Positions 51,583 to 61,908 are shown, counted from the stretch's first letter. The stretch is 64,000 bases of DNA from Methanocella arvoryzae MRE50 (GCF_000063445.1 NC_009464.1:2852001-2916000); one strand, 5' to 3'. Numbers and translations: made by a program. The notes: generated from the letters alone by a model not told the origin.

Positions 51583-52560
51583 CTATTTTTTGTCTATAAG
51601 GTGACAGGCTACGAAGTGCTCGCCGCCGATGTCCTTGAACTCGGGCTCGACCTTGTCGCAGATGTCCATCCTGTGCCTGCACCTGGTGTGGAACCGGCAG
51701 CCTTTGGGCGGGTTGATCGGCGTCGGGACGTCTCCCTCGAGGATGATCCTCTTAGTCTTTATTGAAGGATCTGGCACCGGTATAGCCGATAATAGTGCCT
51801 GGGTATAGGGGTGCATCGGCTCTGCGAACAGGTCGTCCGTTTTTGCAGACTCGACAATTTTGCCCAGGTACATGACCGCAACCCTGTCGCTCAGGTACTT
51901 GACCACGATCAGGTTGTGGGATATGAACAGGTAAGTCAGGCCCAGATCTCTCTGGAGTTCCTCGAGCTTGTTAAGGATCTGCGACTGGACTGACACGTCC
52001 AGGGACGATGTCGGCTCGTCAAGTACTATGAATTTCGGGTTAAGTGCCAGTGCCCTGGCGATGCCTATCCTCTGCCGCTGGCCTCCGCTGAACTCGTGGG
52101 GATACCTGTTTGCATGAGTCGGATTCAGGCCTACTGTTTCGAGTAACTGGGCTACTTTTCTGTCCAGTTCTTCACCCTTTTTCATGCCGTTGATGATGAG
52201 GGGCTCCGCGACAATGTCCTTTACGAGCATCCGGGGGTTAAGAGATGAGTTGGGGTCCTGGAACACGATCTGCATGTTCTGCCTGAGCTTCCGGAGATCT
52301 GCCCTGTTGCAGCAGATCAGGTCGGTGCCCTCAAACAGCACTTCGCCACTCGTGGGCGGGGTGAGCATCAGAATACTGCGCCCCACTGTCGTCTTGCCGC
52401 ACCCGCTCTCGCCCACCAGGCCGAGCGTCTCTCCCTTCTTGATATAGAAGCTCACTCCGTCGACCGCTTTGACATTTTCGACGGTCCTCGAGAAGATTCC
52501 GCCTTGAATCGGGAAGTAGACCTTCAGGTCTTTGATCTCTATCAGTTTTTCAGACATCAT
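51583..52560 (-). CDS. dppF: peptide ABC transporter ATP-binding protein (F-type)
   Basis: 325 residues. Walker [10 protein letters not shown], signature motif [15 protein letters not shown], Walker [14 protein letters not shown]. The C-terminal oligopeptide-transporter extension has the Cys motif [14 protein letters not shown] that holds a 4Fe-4S cluster in relatives. It energises import with DppD. Last of five genes; starts inside the end of dppD (4-nt overlap). Confidence 0.92.
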   Translation of the reverse strand: MMSEKLIEIKDLKVYFPIQGGIFSRTVENVKAVDGVSFYIKKGETLGLVGESGCGKTTVGRSILMLTPPTSGEVLFEGTDLICCNRADLRKLRQNMQIVFQDPNSSLNPRMLVKDIVAEPLIINGMKKGEELDRKVAQLLETVGLNPTHANRYPHEFSGGQRQRIGIARALALNPKFIVLDEPTSSLDVSVQSQILNKLEELQRDLGLTYLFISHNLIVVKYLSDRVAVMYLGKIVESAKTDDLFAEPMHPYTQALLSAIPVPDPSIKTKRIILEGDVPTPINPPKGCRFHTRCRHRMDICDKVEPEFKDIGGEHFVACHLIDKK

Positions 52561-53543
52561 CTCAGCTCCGGCGTGCTGTCATACAGGTGGCAGGCCACAT
52601 AGTGGTTTTCGCCGATGTTTTTCAGCAGAGGCTTTTCTTTCTTACAGATGTCCATGCACTTGCTGCACCTCGGGTGGAACCTGCAGCCGGTGGGCGGCTG
52701 TATCAGGTTGGGCACGGAACCGGGGATCGTATCCAGCTTCTGTCTTGAGGTCAGGTTGATCTTGGGGATAGAGCCGATTAAGCCCGTTGTGTATGGGTGT
52801 GCAGGCTTAAAGAAGATGCTATTGACATCTGCCAGCTCGACGATCGTTCCAGCGTACATGACGCCCACTCTGTCACAAACATCTGATACAACGCCCAGAT
52901 CGTGGGTGATCAGCAGAATGGATGTGCCTATCCTCTGCTTTAGATCCTTCATCAGCTCGAGGATCTGGGCCTGGATGGTCACGTCCAGCGCCGTCGTCGG
53001 CTCGTCGGCTATAAGCAGCGCCGGGTTGCAGGCAAGCGCCATCGAAATCATCGCTCTCTGGAGCATACCTCCGGAAAGCTCATGCGGGTGGCTGTTCGCT
53101 ACCCTTTCAGGGGCAGGTATGCCCGTGAAAGCCAGCATTTCGACAGCCTTCTTCCACGCTGCCTTCTGATCCAGCTTCTGGTGGAGGATAAGGACCTCTG
53201 CGATCTGGCTGCCTATGGTAAAGACCGGGTTGAACGAGGTCATCGGCTCCTGGAAGATCATCGATATCTTATTGCCTCTGATAGATCGCATTTCTTTTTC
53301 AGAAAGTTTTATGAGGTCTTTGCCGTTGAAGAGAATGCTACCTTCGTCGATCTTTCCCGGGTTCTGGATGAGCCGGATCAGGGAAAGTGCCGTTACTGAT
53401 TTTCCGCAGCCTGTCTCGCCCACAAGGCCCAGAGTCTCACCTTTGTAGATGTCGAGGTTGATGCCGTCCAGTGCCTTGACGACACCTGTATATGTGTAGA
53501 AGTTAGTCTTCAGGCCTTTAATACTGATTAAGACTTCTGACAT
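52557..53543 (-). CDS. dppD: peptide ABC transporter ATP-binding protein (D-type)
   Basis: 328 residues. Walker [10 protein letters not shown], signature [15 protein letters not shown], Walker [13 protein letters not shown]. The Cys-rich C-terminal extension is [14 protein letters not shown]. Partner of DppF. Confidence 0.92.
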   Translation of the reverse strand: MSEVLISIKGLKTNFYTYTGVVKALDGINLDIYKGETLGLVGETGCGKSVTALSLIRLIQNPGKIDEGSILFNGKDLIKLSEKEMRSIRGNKISMIFQEPMTSFNPVFTIGSQIAEVLILHQKLDQKAAWKKAVEMLAFTGIPAPERVANSHPHELSGGMLQRAMISMALACNPALLIADEPTTALDVTIQAQILELMKDLKQRIGTSILLITHDLGVVSDVCDRVGVMYAGTIVELADVNSIFFKPAHPYTTGLIGSIPKINLTSRQKLDTIPGSVPNLIQPPTGCRFHPRCSKCMDICKKEKPLLKNIGENHYVACHLYDSTPELR

Positions 53544-53555
53544 AGTTCAAGCCTC

Positions 53556-54491
53556 CTACCTTCTCTGCCTCGGGTCGAGGATATCTCTCAAGCCATCGCC
53601 GAACAGGTTGAAGCCCAGACAAACGATCAGGATAGCGAGCCCAGGGAAGGTGGCCATCCAGGGCTGATTCAGCATATATGCTGCACCCTCCGAGATCATT
53701 CTTCCCCACTCTGCCTGGCCTGGCTTTGCGCCGAACCCGATGAAACTCAGGCCTGCGGCGACCAGGATGACATTACCGAGGTCCATGGTTGCCTGTACGA
53801 TGATGGGCGAAAAGCTGTTGGGCGCCAGGTGCTTTGTTATGATCCTGAAGTCGCTGGCTCCGATGGCCCGGGCTGCTTCTATGTATTTACGCTCTCTGAT
53901 CGATAGTGCCTGTCCTCTAACAAGGCGAGCATATGCCGGCCACCAGACTATCGTCATCGCAAGCATGACGTTCTCGATGCTTCTGCCCAGGGACGCGCAG
54001 ATGACCATTGCCAGCACGAGGCTGGGGAATGCGAGGAATATATCTGTGACCCTCATCATCAGCTCGTCGATTTTTCCACCGTAGTAGCCTGAAATAGCAC
54101 CTACCAGCGTACCTAATATGATGGCGACTGATACGACTGAGAATCCAATGTACAGCGAGGTTCTGCTGCCGTAAATGATACGGCTGAATATATCTCCTCC
54201 CGTATCGTCAGTCCCGAATATGTGTTTTTCACTTGGAGGCTGCTTCAGTTCTTTCCAGTTCCGCTCTTCCGCGCCATAGGGGGCGATATAGGGGGCGAAA
54301 ATTGCCACCAGCAGGAACATGACGATGATCACTAAGCCCAGCATTGCCAGAGGGCTTTTTGTGAACAGCCGGATGGAGTGTTTAATCTCCTTGATTCTGG
54401 ACTCGTTTTTCTCGGACCAGTTCTTGATGATCGAGCCTTTCTTCTTCTGGCCTGTGATTACATCCTGTGTTTCGACTGCCATAGTGATCAC
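53556..54491 (-). CDS. dppC: peptide ABC transporter permease (C-type)
   Basis: 311 residues with an N-terminal cytoplasmic segment and six membrane helices. PYGAEERNWKELKQPPSEKHIFGTDD is the OppC N-terminal domain, and the EAA loop reads EAARAIGASDFRIITKHLAPNS. It overlaps dppB by 4 nt. Confidence 0.92.
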   Translation of the reverse strand: MITMAVETQDVITGQKKKGSIIKNWSEKNESRIKEIKHSIRLFTKSPLAMLGLVIIVMFLLVAIFAPYIAPYGAEERNWKELKQPPSEKHIFGTDDTGGDIFSRIIYGSRTSLYIGFSVVSVAIILGTLVGAISGYYGGKIDELMMRVTDIFLAFPSLVLAMVICASLGRSIENVMLAMTIVWWPAYARLVRGQALSIRERKYIEAARAIGASDFRIITKHLAPNSFSPIIVQATMDLGNVILVAAGLSFIGFGAKPGQAEWGRMISEGAAYMLNQPWMATFPGLAILIVCLGFNLFGDGLRDILDPRQRR

Positions 54492-55501
54492 CCGAACTTG
54501 ACCCTCGGGTCAAGATATGCATACAATATGTCGACGATCAGGTTAGTGAACACGTAGATGACGACCACGAGTAACGTGAACCCCATGATCGAGGCAAAGT
54601 CCGTCGACGATATCGCCCTGACAGAGTATCTGCCTATACCGGGCCACATGAAAATTGTTTCAGTGAGCACTGCTCCTGACAGGAGGCCTCCGAAAGCCAG
54701 GCCTGCTACTGTAGTGGTGGGTGTCAGCGCATTTCTCAGAGCGTGCTTGAAGATGACGGCTTTTTCCGAGAGCCCCTTCGCTCTCGCTGTCCTGATAAAG
54801 TCCTGGGTCATAGTTTCGAGCATGCTGGACCTCATCATTCTGGATATGATTGCCAGGTACGTGAAGGAGAGACAAAACGCGGGCATCAGCAAGTGTACCA
54901 GCGCAACCCAGAAGGTGTTGATCTGCCCTGCAAGGAGGCTGTCGATAAGGTATAATCCTGTAACGTGGGGCGGTGCTGACATGGTTAACGGCAGCCTGCC
55001 GCCAAGCGGCAGCAGATCAAGCTGGAGATAGAATATGTATTGCAAGATCAGGCCGAACCAGAAAATAGGCACTGATACGCCCATGAGGCTGAAGAGCCTT
55101 ACCGCGTGATCCGGTAATTTATCTTTTTTAATAGCAGAGATAATTCCCAGCGGAATACCGATCGCCAGGCACAGGATCATGCTTGCTACAGTCAGTTCCA
55201 GCGTTGCCGGGAAGTATTGTGCCAGGCATTCTGCTACAGACCTCCCTCCCTCGGATGCTGAATTGCCCAGATCCAGGTGTACGAGATCATTGATGTAATA
55301 TAAGTACTGGATCGGCAGCGGTTCATCCAGGTGGTGCTGCTGAATGATGATCGCACGTCTCTGCTCGGTAGTTTTATCAGTCACCCACGCTGCAGCCGGA
55401 TCTCCTATCATGTGTGACAGAGTAAACGTAATAAATGTGATTCCTATAAGGACGGGTATCAATAGTAGAAGCCGTCTAATAACGTAGTCTCTCAACTTCA
55501 T
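54488..55501 (-). CDS. dppB: peptide ABC transporter permease (B-type)
   Basis: 337 residues. The start YVIRRLLLLIPVLIGITFITF and GDPAAAW are typical OppB. Six membrane helices are visible, and the EAA loop is RTARAKGLSEKAVIFKHALRNAL. Separated from the binding-protein gene by 83 nt that contain a strong hairpin. Confidence 0.92.
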   Translation of the reverse strand: MKLRDYVIRRLLLLIPVLIGITFITFTLSHMIGDPAAAWVTDKTTEQRRAIIIQQHHLDEPLPIQYLYYINDLVHLDLGNSASEGGRSVAECLAQYFPATLELTVASMILCLAIGIPLGIISAIKKDKLPDHAVRLFSLMGVSVPIFWFGLILQYIFYLQLDLLPLGGRLPLTMSAPPHVTGLYLIDSLLAGQINTFWVALVHLLMPAFCLSFTYLAIISRMMRSSMLETMTQDFIRTARAKGLSEKAVIFKHALRNALTPTTTVAGLAFGGLLSGAVLTETIFMWPGIGRYSVRAISSTDFASIMGFTLLVVVIYVFTNLIVDILYAYLDPRVKFG

Positions 55502-55542
55502 AACATCACGTTTTCTCGATTAATTCCACCTCTAAAAATGCT

Positions 55543-55575
55543 AAAGTGGCTGTTACATGCTCTAACAGCCACTTT
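55543..55575 (-). terminator. intercistronic stem-loop between dppA and dppB
   Basis: A 13-bp perfect stem (55543-55555 with 55563-55575) has a 7-nt loop. It sits just after the dppA stop codon in the direction of transcription. It probably stabilises the dppA mRNA or ends part of the transcripts, so that more binding protein than permease is made. Confidence 0.7.
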
Positions 55576-55584
55576 TCGTTCATC

Positions 55585-57240
55585 TTATTTATACATTGTG
55601 AAGTAGCGCAGGTGGCTGTCCATGGGGTTCCACTGGTAGCCCTTGAGCTGCTTCGTGTGCACTTCAAACTCTACTGCCTGAGTCGACCAGATGTAAGCAG
55701 CGTCGTTGTTGACACCGTTCGTGATCTCGGTGTACATTGCCGCCTGCTTGGCCGGGTCGGTCTCGTACAGCGCCTCCTGATAGATGGCGTCTATGGTCTC
55801 GTTCTTGTAAGAGACTTTGTCTGCATAGTAGCCTTCAGAGTAGCAGAACGGTCCGATGAAGTTGTCCGCGGACGGGTAGTCTGCCAGCCAGCCCAGGTAG
55901 AAGATGGGCAGCTCACCTGCTCTGTTCTTTGCAGTGTAGGTCGGCCAGTCGAGCTCCTGGACATCGATGGTGATGCCGAGGTCGTACTTCTCGATCTGGT
56001 CCTTGAGCATCAGGCATGCCTGCTTGCGGTTGTCGTTACCTTCGTTGTAGTTCAGAACGATGGTTGTCGGGTTGCTCTTGCTGAAGCCGGCTTCCTGTAA
56101 CAGAGCCTTTGCGTGCTCAGGATCGAACTTCTGGTAGGGTATGTCCGGGTTAAAGCCTGGCAGACCCTCGGGGATCGGTCCGTTTACTCTCTTGCCGTAG
56201 CCGAGGCAGACATCTTTCAGGTAGCTTTCTGCATCGAAGGACTCAATGAAAGCCTGCCTGACTCTCTGGTCCTGGAAGACCTTCTCCTTCTGGTTGAAGC
56301 CAATGTAGGTTACAGACAGGGTGCCGCGACCGGTCTCGAGTACGAGGTTGGGCTCTTTCTTGATGTCGTCGGCGTAGGTGGTCGGAGCGTAGATCAGGTC
56401 TGCTTCACCGTTCTTGATCGCGAGGAACCTGGTGTTCCAGTCGTCCACATAGCGGATGATAACCCTGTCGTTTGCAGCCGGGGTGCCGTGGTAGTTGTCG
56501 AACTTGTCAAGGACGATCTTGTCCTTGCGGTCCCAGGAAGTCAGGACGTACGGTCCGGTACCGCACATGTGGGAAGTCATCCATTCGCTTTCCTCATTGG
56601 CCTTGTATCCGCCGTGGGCCTGGTCGTAGGTCGGGCTGATGATCGAGGCTGCGTAGAAAGACAGCACAGGCACGAATGCACCGTAGGGCTTAGCGAGCTT
56701 GAACTGGACAGTGGTCTCGTTAACGACGTGGACGGAGTCCAGGTCCAGGTAAGCCTTCTGGTCTGCTTCAGTCTGGTTCGAGTTCATGTAGTCCAGGCCG
56801 CCGGCAAGGAGCGGGGAAATGCAGCTCTGCCACGGGTCGAGGTTCATGATGACGCCTCTGTCGAAGCTGTACTTGACAGCGGATGCGTTGAAGGCAGTGC
56901 CATCGTGGAATGTGACGTTCTCCTTCAGATAGAAGGTGTAGGTCAGGCCGTCCTCGGACATCTCCCAGGACTTGGCAAGAACACCGACGGGCTTGGTTAC
57001 GTCATCGCCCTCGTAGTAGACAAGTGTTTCATAAACGTTCTGTATAATTTCTCCGCCCGCAGACTCATAGTCATATGCGGGGTCCAGAGACTCCGGCTCG
57101 CCTGCTACCATCGAAACGATCGTCATCGGGCTAGTCTCTGGTGTGGGGGTTGGAGTAGTACACCCTGCAACTACAATAGCTACAATAGCTACAAGTAAGA
57201 CAAGGAGAATTGTAAACTTCCTCCCAAATTGCTTATCCAT
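55585..57240 (-). CDS. dppA: peptide ABC transporter substrate-binding lipoprotein
   Basis: About 551 residues. A signal segment (FTILLVLLVAIVAIVV) ends in the lipobox VAGC. A Thr/Pro linker (TTPTPTPET) follows, then the SBP family 5 fold: GEPESLDPAYDYESAGGEIIQNVYETL, KSWEMSEDGLTYTFYLKENVTFHDG and TGPYVLTSWDRKDKIVL. It captures oligopeptides, or possibly nickel or another ligand of this family, outside the membrane. ATG 57240 has AGAGGTG at a good distance and gives a normal signal peptide. The plus-strand open frame opposite is a shadow. Confidence 0.92.
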   Translation of the reverse strand: MDKQFGRKFTILLVLLVAIVAIVVAGCTTPTPTPETSPMTIVSMVAGEPESLDPAYDYESAGGEIIQNVYETLVYYEGDDVTKPVGVLAKSWEMSEDGLTYTFYLKENVTFHDGTAFNASAVKYSFDRGVIMNLDPWQSCISPLLAGGLDYMNSNQTEADQKAYLDLDSVHVVNETTVQFKLAKPYGAFVPVLSFYAASIISPTYDQAHGGYKANEESEWMTSHMCGTGPYVLTSWDRKDKIVLDKFDNYHGTPAANDRVIIRYVDDWNTRFLAIKNGEADLIYAPTTYADDIKKEPNLVLETGRGTLSVTYIGFNQKEKVFQDQRVRQAFIESFDAESYLKDVCLGYGKRVNGPIPEGLPGFNPDIPYQKFDPEHAKALLQEAGFSKSNPTTIVLNYNEGNDNRKQACLMLKDQIEKYDLGITIDVQELDWPTYTAKNRAGELPIFYLGWLADYPSADNFIGPFCYSEGYYADKVSYKNETIDAIYQEALYETDPAKQAAMYTEITNGVNNDAAYIWSTQAVEFEVHTKQLKGYQWNPMDSHLRYFTMYK

Positions 57241-57350
57241 AAATTTCACCTCTCTAGTAATAACAATGCCAGTATACCACGTTGTGGCTAACGGCAACTA
57301 AACTACCTTATCTAACTTCATGTTACTTATTACTATCGGTTTTATCGCAT

Positions 57351-57366
57351 AATTTTATATATATAA
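57351..57366 (-). promoter_or_regulatory. dpp operon promoter
   Basis: On the minus strand the sequence reads CTTATATATATAAAATT, a strong TATA box about 110-125 nt upstream of the dppA start, implying a leader of roughly 85-90 nt. A CTTATAAGCC segment lies just upstream. Confidence 0.5.
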
Positions 57367-57490
57367 GGCTTATAAGGCTTGATATTGGCTATTTTTTAAT
57401 ATACGACCGAAAAAATCTTAATGTCATACGCCTGCCTTTCAAGCAAAAACTTTAATGCGCTGGGCAATATTGTATTGTCCGGAGAACTCC

Positions 57491-58696
57491 ATGTATCATC
57501 TTGAATGTATTCGTTGCGGAGCCAGGTACCCGCGGGACGAAATCATTTACACCTGTCCGAAGTGCGACGGTCTGCTTGACGTCGTGTATGACTATTCTCA
57601 GATCAAGCTCACACGGGACGACCTGAAAGGTCCTCTATCTGTCTGGAAATACAAAGCGCTGCTGCCGGTCGCCGGAGAGCCGGTCACGTTGAAAGAGGGC
57701 GGCACTCCAGTATACAACATCAAGAACATCGGCAAAGACATCGGCATGAAGGATGCCCACGTCAAGCACGAGGGCATGAATCCGAGCGGCTCGTTCAAGG
57801 ACCGCGGCATGACCGTCGGCGTCTCCAAGGCGCTGGAGCTGGGCATGAAGAGCGTCGCATGCGCTTCTACCGGCAACACCTCTGCCTCGCTGGCCGTCTA
57901 CGGCGCCAGGGCAGGCATTCCCGTCATCGTCCTGCTTCCCCAGGGCAAAGTGGCGCTGGGCAAAGTAGCCCAGGCCTTGATGCACGGCTCTAAAGTCATC
58001 AGCATCAAGGGTAACTTCGACGATGCCCTCCGCCTCGTGCGGGAGATGTGTATCGAGTACGGCATCTATCTGCTCAACTCGATCAACCCGTACCGGCTGG
58101 AAGGCCAGAAGACCATCGGCTTCGAAATCGTTGACTACTTCAACTGGGAAGTCCCCGACCGGATCATCCTCCCGGTGGGCAATGCAGGCAACATCACAGC
58201 GATCTACAAAGGCCTGAACGAGATGAAGAAGCTCGGCATCATCGACCGCATACCCAAGATGACTGCCATCCAGGCCGAGGGCAGCGCTCCCATTGTAAAA
58301 GCTATCAAGACTGGCGCTAAGGACATCGTTCCCGAGGCACATCCCGAGACCGTCGCAACTGCCATCAGGATCGGCGACCCCGTGAACGCCGTCAAGGCCC
58401 TAAACGCCATCCGCACTTCCGGCGGCACAGCCGAAACTGTCACCGACGACGAAATCCTGGCCGCCCAGAAGCTGCTCGCCGTGAAAGAAGGCATCGGCGT
58501 AGAGCCGGCATCCGCTGCCTCGGTCGCCGGCCTCATCAAGCTGCGCAAAATGGGCGTCATCGCCAGCGACGAGCGGGTCGTATGCGTGACCACCGGGCAC
58601 CTCCTCAAGGACCCCGAGACGGTCATCAAGATGTGCGACAAGCCGCTCGAAGTGGACGCGACCAAAGAGGCTATCAAGAAGGTTATGGGCTGGTAA
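57491..58696 (+). CDS. thrC: threonine synthase
   Basis: PLP enzyme making threonine from phosphohomoserine. 401 residues. The N-terminal zinc-ribbon-like CIRCGARYPRDE...CPKCDGLLD is followed by the PLP lysine in NPSGSFKDRGMTVG. The phosphate cup is ASTGNTSASLAVYGARAG and IILPVGNAGNITAIY follows. ATG 57491 follows CCGGAGAACTCC. A promoter (CAAAAACTTTAATGC, near 57445) lies directly upstream and covers the earlier ATG 57455. It is clearly different from the cysteate synthase at 2190. Confidence 0.94.
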   Translation: MYHLECIRCGARYPRDEIIYTCPKCDGLLDVVYDYSQIKLTRDDLKGPLSVWKYKALLPVAGEPVTLKEGGTPVYNIKNIGKDIGMKDAHVKHEGMNPSGSFKDRGMTVGVSKALELGMKSVACASTGNTSASLAVYGARAGIPVIVLLPQGKVALGKVAQALMHGSKVISIKGNFDDALRLVREMCIEYGIYLLNSINPYRLEGQKTIGFEIVDYFNWEVPDRIILPVGNAGNITAIYKGLNEMKKLGIIDRIPKMTAIQAEGSAPIVKAIKTGAKDIVPEAHPETVATAIRIGDPVNAVKALNAIRTSGGTAETVTDDEILAAQKLLAVKEGIGVEPASAASVAGLIKLRKMGVIASDERVVCVTTGHLLKDPETVIKMCDKPLEVDATKEAIKKVMGW

Positions 58697-58748
58697 GCCC
58701 CCATACGCACGCAGTCGAAGCGCACTGTGACTTTTTAGAATATGTCGC

Positions 58749-58772
58749 GGGGAACTTTTCATTAAGTTCCCC
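58749..58772. terminator. stem-loop between convergent thrC and sensor gene
   Basis: GGGGAACTT pairs perfectly with AAGTTCCCC around TTCATT, followed by CGGCTATTTTCCCCC. It can serve both strands. Confidence 0.65.
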
Positions 58773-58822
58773 CGGCTATTTTCCCCCATTTGATAATCGT
58801 TATGAGTTATAATTTCCCGGGA

Positions 58823-60895
58823 TCAGCTATTTTCCCTGAACTCTGTCATTTCTGTCAGCAGCAGGTGTAGCTGTCTTTTGTCCAGCGTATGTGTATCAAT
58901 GCAGAACATGGCGCTGCAATCGCTGACCATGATCCTGTCGTTCAGGAACTGGGCAAATTTCAGCATTGCGTCGAAGCCATTTCTGGCCATAAGGTATTCC
59001 ATGCCGTCCAGCATTATTATTCCATTGCTGCCGCTGTCGGTAAACTCGGATATGTGCCTGGTAAGGTTGTTGATCTCTCTTGCCATGACTGCGTTTACGT
59101 CTTCGACAGCATTGCTATTGCACAGCCAGATGACCGGCGTGTTCTCCAGCCCGTACTGTTCCCGGATCATTTTCGGGGACTGGCGGGATATACACAGGCT
59201 ACGGACGCCTTGTCTCACCTGATCAGCAAATATATCCATGTGGTAGTCGATCTCTTGCCTCTTGATAAGGTATACTACTCCTCTTTTAAAATGGTATTCC
59301 TGATCATTGTCCGGGCTATATTTGTTACAGCACACGGGCACGATTTTCAGCCCGGAGACGGTGGTCAGGTCCTTGAGGGTGATGATCATACTTTCGTCGA
59401 GCCTGGGGCTCGGAAGCAGGGCTGCGGCAATGTTTAGCTTCACTATGGTATCGTCGCCGGCCCTGAACTCTCTGACATAGCTAAAGCCGGGCTTGATCAC
59501 GATACTGGCCCCCGGCGGCAGGATTGAAGATATATGCTTACCTTTGATCTCCCCCCGGGAGTACTTCAGGAGAATGCCCGCCTGCCTGTTGAAGGTTCCT
59601 ATGCAGCCGGCGGCATCAGTAGTCAGGATCGCATCGGGGGCTTCTTCGATGATCTCCGCCAGCCGTGCGTTCTCATTCACCAGCCTGCGATACTGTGCGG
59701 CGCAATCGATGGCTGTGCCGAGGTGCGAGCCGATGCTGACAAGCAGTGGGGCATGGCTCCGATCCCATTTGCCCCCGGCAGAGGACGCCTGTCCGTCCGG
59801 ATAAAAGAGAGCCATGATGCCGACTTTACGGGCCATCGACTCCAGCGGCACCAGAATAAGCTTCCCATCGCCAGAGCCCGGTTCCAGCCAGTCGCCTGGA
59901 TTTACATCCACTGTGACCAGTTCTCCACCCTCGTGCAGGGCGTGAGAAGGGGCTTCCTGCCTGAAGCGTGCCTGGGGTGCCGCTTCATTATCATATGCGG
60001 CGAGAACGGCAATCCCCGGCCTCTCTGTCTCATCAATAAATATTGCGCTCGCGCTCGCAGAGACCAGGCTATTCGTCTGCCTCAGTACTGTGGCAAACAT
60101 CTCCTGTATGTCTTTATACTGGCTGGTGATGGACAATATCGAGCACATCATCTGGAGCTCGCGGTTTTTAGCCTCCAGCTCCTCCGCAGCTATCCGGCGA
60201 TCTGTAATGTCATAGACGAAGCTGATGTACCCGGAAAAGTGGCCATCGGGGCCCGGGTATGGCCGGCAGACCTCCAGCGCCCACCGGTATTCGCCGTCTG
60301 CCCTGCGCAACCTGTAAGTACACTCAAACCCTCTACCTGTTTCTCGGGCTCCCAGAAACGTCTGCTGCCGGCGACCTATGTCAGCCCCATGTATGCTTTG
60401 CTGCCAGCCGTCTCCGATCTCCTGATCGTGGCTTCTGCCGGTAAAGGCCAGCCAGTTCTCATTGAAAGCCACGCCTCGACCTTCGCTGTCCGATCGCCAT
60501 ATCAGCCCCGGGAAGCTCTCCAGCTGTGAGGCGTAATGGTCTACAGAGGTCTTCAGTGATGCCACTGCCAGCCTGTTTCTCTTCTCCGAGAACAAGCCGA
60601 CGGCTGCCGCGACCATCACATACATAGCCCCCTGGTACAGGTCTGGTAGCGTTACAGACCCGCTGGTATGCCAGCTAACAGTGATCCCGGTCAGTCCGTA
60701 GAGCAAAGCTAGAAGTATTCCCTTTTTGTCGTTCCACAAACTGGCCAGCGTTACAGGGAGGATGAAGAGCTGTGTATATATGCTGTTAAACCCTGTATAG
60801 AGCGTTAACAGGATCAGTAATACGAATGTAAGTGACAGGAGTACATAAATTGCCGCCTCCTTCCATCCTTCAATCCTGTAACTCTTCCAATCCAT
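58823..60895 (-). CDS. membrane PAS-GAF-PAS-DUF835 sensor protein
   Basis: 690 residues. Membrane helices fill residues 15-105. A PAS domain spans about 125-235 (FPGLIWRSDSEGRGVAFNEN; ISFVYDITDRR). A GAF domain follows at about 245-395, a second PAS at about 405-500 (IIEEAPDAILTTDAAGCIG), and a C-terminal DUF835 at about 540-690 (GVVYLIKRQEID; CISRQSPKMIREQYGL; GIIMLDGMEYLMARNGFD). There is no histidine kinase core, so DUF835 is presumably the output, by an unknown mechanism. DUF835 is largely archaeal. No response regulator is adjacent. Confidence 0.85.
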   Translation of the reverse strand: MDWKSYRIEGWKEAAIYVLLSLTFVLLILLTLYTGFNSIYTQLFILPVTLASLWNDKKGILLALLYGLTGITVSWHTSGSVTLPDLYQGAMYVMVAAAVGLFSEKRNRLAVASLKTSVDHYASQLESFPGLIWRSDSEGRGVAFNENWLAFTGRSHDQEIGDGWQQSIHGADIGRRQQTFLGARETGRGFECTYRLRRADGEYRWALEVCRPYPGPDGHFSGYISFVYDITDRRIAAEELEAKNRELQMMCSILSITSQYKDIQEMFATVLRQTNSLVSASASAIFIDETERPGIAVLAAYDNEAAPQARFRQEAPSHALHEGGELVTVDVNPGDWLEPGSGDGKLILVPLESMARKVGIMALFYPDGQASSAGGKWDRSHAPLLVSIGSHLGTAIDCAAQYRRLVNENARLAEIIEEAPDAILTTDAAGCIGTFNRQAGILLKYSRGEIKGKHISSILPPGASIVIKPGFSYVREFRAGDDTIVKLNIAAALLPSPRLDESMIITLKDLTTVSGLKIVPVCCNKYSPDNDQEYHFKRGVVYLIKRQEIDYHMDIFADQVRQGVRSLCISRQSPKMIREQYGLENTPVIWLCNSNAVEDVNAVMAREINNLTRHISEFTDSGSNGIIMLDGMEYLMARNGFDAMLKFAQFLNDRIMVSDCSAMFCIDTHTLDKRQLHLLLTEMTEFRENS

Positions 60896-61149
60896 ATCGA
60901 CACCAGGCTTATAAGCGCACTTAAAAATACGCCATCTATCCCCCTGGCCAGTAATGCGATTAACTGGTTATCTTGTAGCGTGTTTTTGAGTAATCGCTTT
61001 TAATATGGGTTATATGGATTGCATATTAAATATAATCTACTTAATACTCAATTAGTAATTCTGTATCTCTTTATAAGATATGCAAAATCAGTAATATAGA
61101 ACGGTAACTTCTCCTGGTTTTCCATGAGGCTATGGTACGTGTAGCAAGA

Positions 61150-61740
61150 TTATTCGATCAGCAGCATCGATATCATCGATACTGTGTCGTCTCCGCTGAG
61201 CGCTTTCTGGCCCTTCAGGCGCCCTTCCCAGCCTGCGGCTTCGACCAGCCCCCGGACGTTGATGCCGCAGGCCTCAAGCGATGGCCTGGCGATCTGGGGG
61301 TGCTTGCAGGCAGTGCGGCCGCTCTCCACTGAGCAAACTTCGCAGGCGGGACAGTGGTTCAAACCAAAAACAAACGCCTTGTTCCGCCCGTTCAGAAACG
61401 CGTAGCGCTCCAGCCGCAGGAACGCATCCCATGCAGCCGTAATGCCGTCCTGGGTAATCTGCATGTCCGCTTCCCGGCTATGGCCCGGCACGTCGTAGCG
61501 AAGCAGAAATGCCGTCGTATATTCGCCCAGTATGGCCCTGGTGCGGGCAGGCTCCGGACTGTACGGCGGACATACCAGCCGCCTGCCGTAATTGGGACAG
61601 CCGTACTGGCACTTCAGCAACACCCATTCCTCCACTGGCACGTCAATCGTGGAGATCCGGGTGATGTCCGATAGTCCCAGTTCCTGCGCCAGGCTTTTCA
61701 GCCCCTGATCAAAGTCGTCGCTCAACGTCCCGTATAACAC
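61150..61740 (-). CDS. DUF2284 metal-binding protein
   Basis: 196 residues. Two Cys clusters are visible: CQYGCPNYGRRLVCPPYSP near residue 49 and CPACEVCSVESGRTACKHP near 130, with KAFVFGLNHC leading into the second. The family is annotated as metal-binding and probably holds an iron-sulfur cluster. Common in methanogens; function unknown. Confidence 0.85.
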   Translation of the reverse strand: MLYGTLSDDFDQGLKSLAQELGLSDITRISTIDVPVEEWVLLKCQYGCPNYGRRLVCPPYSPEPARTRAILGEYTTAFLLRYDVPGHSREADMQITQDGITAAWDAFLRLERYAFLNGRNKAFVFGLNHCPACEVCSVESGRTACKHPQIARPSLEACGINVRGLVEAAGWEGRLKGQKALSGDDTVSMISMLLIE

Positions 61741-61844
61741 AAAAAGAGTTCTATGGCTCTCTATTTTTAGATTGTCGAAAATATGGGTGGAGGGCGTTTT
61801 TCGTGTCGAATTTTGGGCGGACCGCCTAGTATTTAGTTCGCAGA

Positions 61845-61908
61845 GGCGCAGCGGCGCAACGATGCAAAGTCCAATCGGAAAACCTTTGCGCCCTTGCGCC
61901 GCTGCGCC
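61845..61908. repeat. inverted repeat, family D (GCGCAG/GCAAAG units), copy 2
   Basis: The arms 61845-61869 and 61884-61908 are 25 nt each, with three mismatches, around a short loop. The left arm reads GGCGCAGCGGCGCAACGATG onward. Confidence 0.8.

Noticed and set aside
56113-57198. 361-codon plus-strand open frame
   Set aside because: Opposite the dppA coding sequence, which has a lipobox and family signature. No start signals are present.
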